From: Ascidia mentula
Taxonomy: Eukaryota > Chordata > Ascidiacea > Phlebobranchia > Ascidiidae
Direction of reading: 5' to 3'
NCBI GenBank assembly: GCA_947561715.1
Contig: OX387199.1
Location: forward strand, 6,143,001-6,207,000
DNA length: 64,000 bases
Below the pieces are notes generated by a model that had not been told where the DNA came from, did not search any database, and worked only from the letters and a program-made list of their open reading frames with translations. Position numbers and translations under genes: made by a program. Positions 61,601-64,000 of the stretch are shown here, one piece after another (position 1 is the stretch's first letter; each line of letters begins with the position of its first letter).

Positions 61601-62853
61601 ATTTGTGTAATAAAGCAAATATATCAATCCAAATTAACCTCGTTTTTGAATGGTTATGCAGATACGGGGTCATCAAGGGTCAATTAGAACGTTGTGTTCC
61701 TTACAAGTGGATCAGTCCTGAGAGAATGATGTCCGGAAAAGCGCCAATAACCAGTAAAAGTGACGTGTACGTTGCCCTGCAGTTTTTTTATTTGAGGAAT
61801 GTTTGTACAGTCGTGCTTCAAGTGGACTTCGATCAGACAATTTGCAACTTTGCGAAACGAAGAAAATTTAAAACAAACTTAAAACCTTGTACTGGTTTCG
61901 AAAATGTTTTGCCTTCGAAAGCATTTTAGTTAAAAATGTTATGCTTGTGATTGAAGGATTACCGCAAAGTTTAAGGTTGTACAAATGTACTCACCTTGCA
62001 GAATCCAATGGTTATCTTTACATTTCAGTTGGTCTTTCGGAAACCTCATGTATGAGATGGTGACACTGGGTTGTATGCCGTACCCCAACATACAGACAGA
62101 GGAACTTTATGAGAAACTCAAGGGAGGATATCGGATGAAACGACCGAGCACATGCAGTCATAAAATGTAAGTATTTTGTCTGGCCTGGAAAGCGGGTAAA
62201 ATGTTTACCCTATTGGTCTGCGATTTTCGTGTATTAAGTGCGAAAAATTACCTGTACTAGAGTGGGCATTATAGTTAGGACTCGGTGCGATGTATCGAAA
62301 AAAACGTACCCCGTGGCATCAACTTTGTACCTACTTCCTTCTAATAAAGAATAATTTGGAATATTACTTCAGGTACTCCATTGTGTCCAAGTGTTGGAAA
62401 TGGCGGGCTTCGGCAAGACCGTCCTTCATTGAACTGGAATCGCTGCTTGACGGAGCTTTGTCGCTGAGCGAACCAGTTGAATATGTAAACCTAGCACACA
62501 AAGTCGACGAGATTGACAAGGAGGTCTGTACGTCTTCACGAATTAGCAATTTTTCCAGTGTAGAGGTTTCAATGTCTAATGGAAAATACTTGTTATCTTC
62601 AAACAGCGCGTTTAAAATATATATAAGTAACGCTTTTGCAATAAAGTGATAGAGGTAAAGGAATAATTTGTTATTTAAGCAGTTGACAAAAAAACAACAC
62701 CTTTTTTCAAAACCGGTTCTCCATTTTTCCTTGACGCAGGATTACAAAAACGAAATAAACCCAGAAACCGACGATAATGGAATGATGGGAAGAGAAAATC
62801 GTGTTTTTGGAACAACTGATGAGCTTGATAAGTCTGGTTATGTGCAAGTTTAA
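55688..62853 (+). CDS. Receptor tyrosine kinase with EGF-like modules and non-RD kinase domain
   Basis: Eighteen exons, 900 residues: 55688-55814, 56001-56126, 56760-56853, 57212-57404, 57602-57672, 57953-58074, 58314-58489, 58641-58860, 59105-59245, 59438-59579, 59951-60164, 60288-60471, 60810-60994, 61394-61593, 61662-61766, 62029-62166, 62373-62523, 62740-62853. Order: signal peptide (1-23), Cys-rich module (about 116-180), fibronectin-III-like segment (about 245-303), two EGF-like modules (about 377-471), one transmembrane helix (about 490-508), kinase (about 560-840). GRGNYG (567-572), VAIK Lys600, DFG (723-725) and SPER are present. The catalytic loop reads HGDLAARN (703-710), with Gly for the usual Arg. 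The tail has YVNL, a Grb2-type pYxN site. It should sit in the plasma membrane and phosphorylate tyrosines after ligand binding. The donor of exon 3 was chosen to match the paralogue. Not assignable to a vertebrate RTK class. Confidence 0.9.
59723..59800 (+). repeat. Three 26-bp tandem repeats in a receptor intron
   Basis: The units start at 59723, 59749 and 59775 and share GTTAGAAATAGGTTTGTTAA. They lie in the intron before the transmembrane exon. Confidence 0.85.
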
Positions 62854-62857
62854 TAAA
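62852..62857 (+). terminator. Poly(A) signal overlapping the kinase stop codon
   Basis: The stop codon TAA at 62851-62853 runs straight into AATAAA, which would leave a very short 3' UTR if used. Confidence 0.5.
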
Positions 62858-64000
62858 CACCAAACACAACTACCTTAATACGGTTGACGCGTTTGTTGTA
62901 CAAAAAGTACTGTCATCAAACAAGGTTTCTGCCAGACGTACACAAGATGTATGAAATTCGAAAAATTTACTATCGAGTTTAATCGAGTCTGAAATCTTAC
63001 CAGTATCTGGGCCTCAATAGTACTCTGGCATGTTTAAAAGTTGCGTCGTATTTCTATCTAAGTCCTGTAAAAATGGTGGATAATAACTTGCCAATGTAAA
63101 TCAAAATGTTTTTTGGTTGGCTTTTAAACGTATTTTAGCTATATTTAGGTACTGTATGAGTTTAGTGCATGGTGTTAAAATATTTTCTTCCATATTGTAT
63201 GTGTGATTTTTACTATTCTGTTTTATTTGCTTTGTGATTTTCGCTGAACAGAATTGTAAAACTTTGCGGAGAGCTTGCAGTCACAAAGTTACGACTAAAT
63301 AGAGTCGTTGTCATCAAAGGTTTTCCAAAACATTCTTTTAAATGTTGAAAGTTAGGCGCCAACTCAAATGTGCAACATTTATTTAAACGAAATCGCAATT
63401 CGGCTGGAGGTTGCGATTGTTGAACCATCGTATATAGATAGGTCGCCAGAAATAGCAAGACAGTAAACTGTTGGTCGCCAAAAATTTGTAAGACAGTAAA
63501 CTGTTTGGTTATATCAAATCAGTTTCGCCTATGTGCGATCCGCTGACATGAATTAGAGGCTTGAAATTGCTTCAAAAGACATCAATTACAACAACTTGTC
63601 GCAAAGAAAAAGGCAACGCCTAACCTAAAATCAGATTGTCACACAGATAATGCTGAGCAAGTCTGTTTAGTTTTAGTTGGAGTTTCTCTTTGTCGGGATG
63701 ACCCAATTAACGGATTGGCCGTATGTAAATTTGCGTAATATTGGTTGTAACTCGTAGTTTGTCCTGAAACATTCTGGGCTTCTTTGAATAAAAAACAAGT
63801 TTGTAATTATTTAGAATGTATAGGTGAAGAAAAACACAAGCAAATGATATAGCAATTAATCACCTGGATTTTGTAGGAAGCATCGGAGTAACTACAGAGT
63901 ATTTCGCCACTAGTGGTCGCGTATCACCGGTTGGGAACTCTGTAAAAAAATGGACTTGTGTGCGAAAACGTTCGCTTCGGTGCAATGACTTCACCCAACT
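62858..64000. other. Downstream flank of the kinase gene; nothing coding recognised
   Basis: No supported exon or RNA gene. A short imperfect direct repeat (GGTCGCCA...AAGACAGTAAACTGTT) occurs twice around 63442-63507. Confidence 0.5.

Noticed and set aside
1..64000. Prokaryotic features such as operons, ribosome binding sites or CRISPR arrays
   Set aside because: Spliced genes throughout; no regularly spaced repeat array was seen.

Overview
This is eukaryotic nuclear DNA from an animal, most likely an invertebrate chordate and probably an ascidian of the Ciona type. The DNA is AT-rich. Genes are cut into many small exons with GT-AG introns of roughly 50 to 1,100 bp. There is a metazoan histone H4K20 methyltransferase, a receptor tyrosine kinase and a Penelope-like retroelement. 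The species is inference; the animal origin is firm. All exon maps were assembled by hand from splice signals, reading phase and comparison between paralogues in the window.

1-29,210 is a tandem family of one large secreted protein that I do not recognise. Copies A (5' part outside the window), B and C lie on the + strand and copy D is inverted, convergent with C. B, C and D each assemble without a frameshift or stop into 24-25 exons and about 1,105, 1,104 and 1,120 residues. The layout is signal peptide, beta-rich N-terminal exons, two glycine-rich collagen-like stretches around a CGCxC cysteine cluster, a long helical middle with a short hydrophobic segment, and a beta-rich C-terminus. Between A and B lies a decayed small gene on the - strand. 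Its copy between B and C is interrupted by an intact 2.9-kb Penelope-like element with a target-site duplication, 51-bp direct repeats, an 875-residue reverse transcriptase/GIY-YIG ORF and a hammerhead-like motif.

30,740-41,231 holds three - strand genes: an unrecognised 459-residue charged protein (10 exons), KMT5A/SETD8 (5 exons, 330 residues, PIP-degron-like motif kept) and a class I SAM methyltransferase (289 residues, one exon). A small relic of a second methyltransferase copy lies between the last two.

43,551-62,853 is a divergent pair. On the + strand is a receptor tyrosine kinase (18 exons, 900 residues) with two EGF-like modules, one transmembrane helix and a kinase domain with HGD in place of HRD. 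On the - strand is a 465-residue paralogue of its ectodomain, with the same 11-exon plan and phases. Where the kinase gene encodes its transmembrane helix, this gene ends in a short hydrophobic tail that looks like a GPI-anchor signal. A kinase receptor and a kinase-less membrane-anchored relative facing each other across about 5.9 kb is one of the two most interesting things here. The other is the uncharacterised four-copy secreted family.
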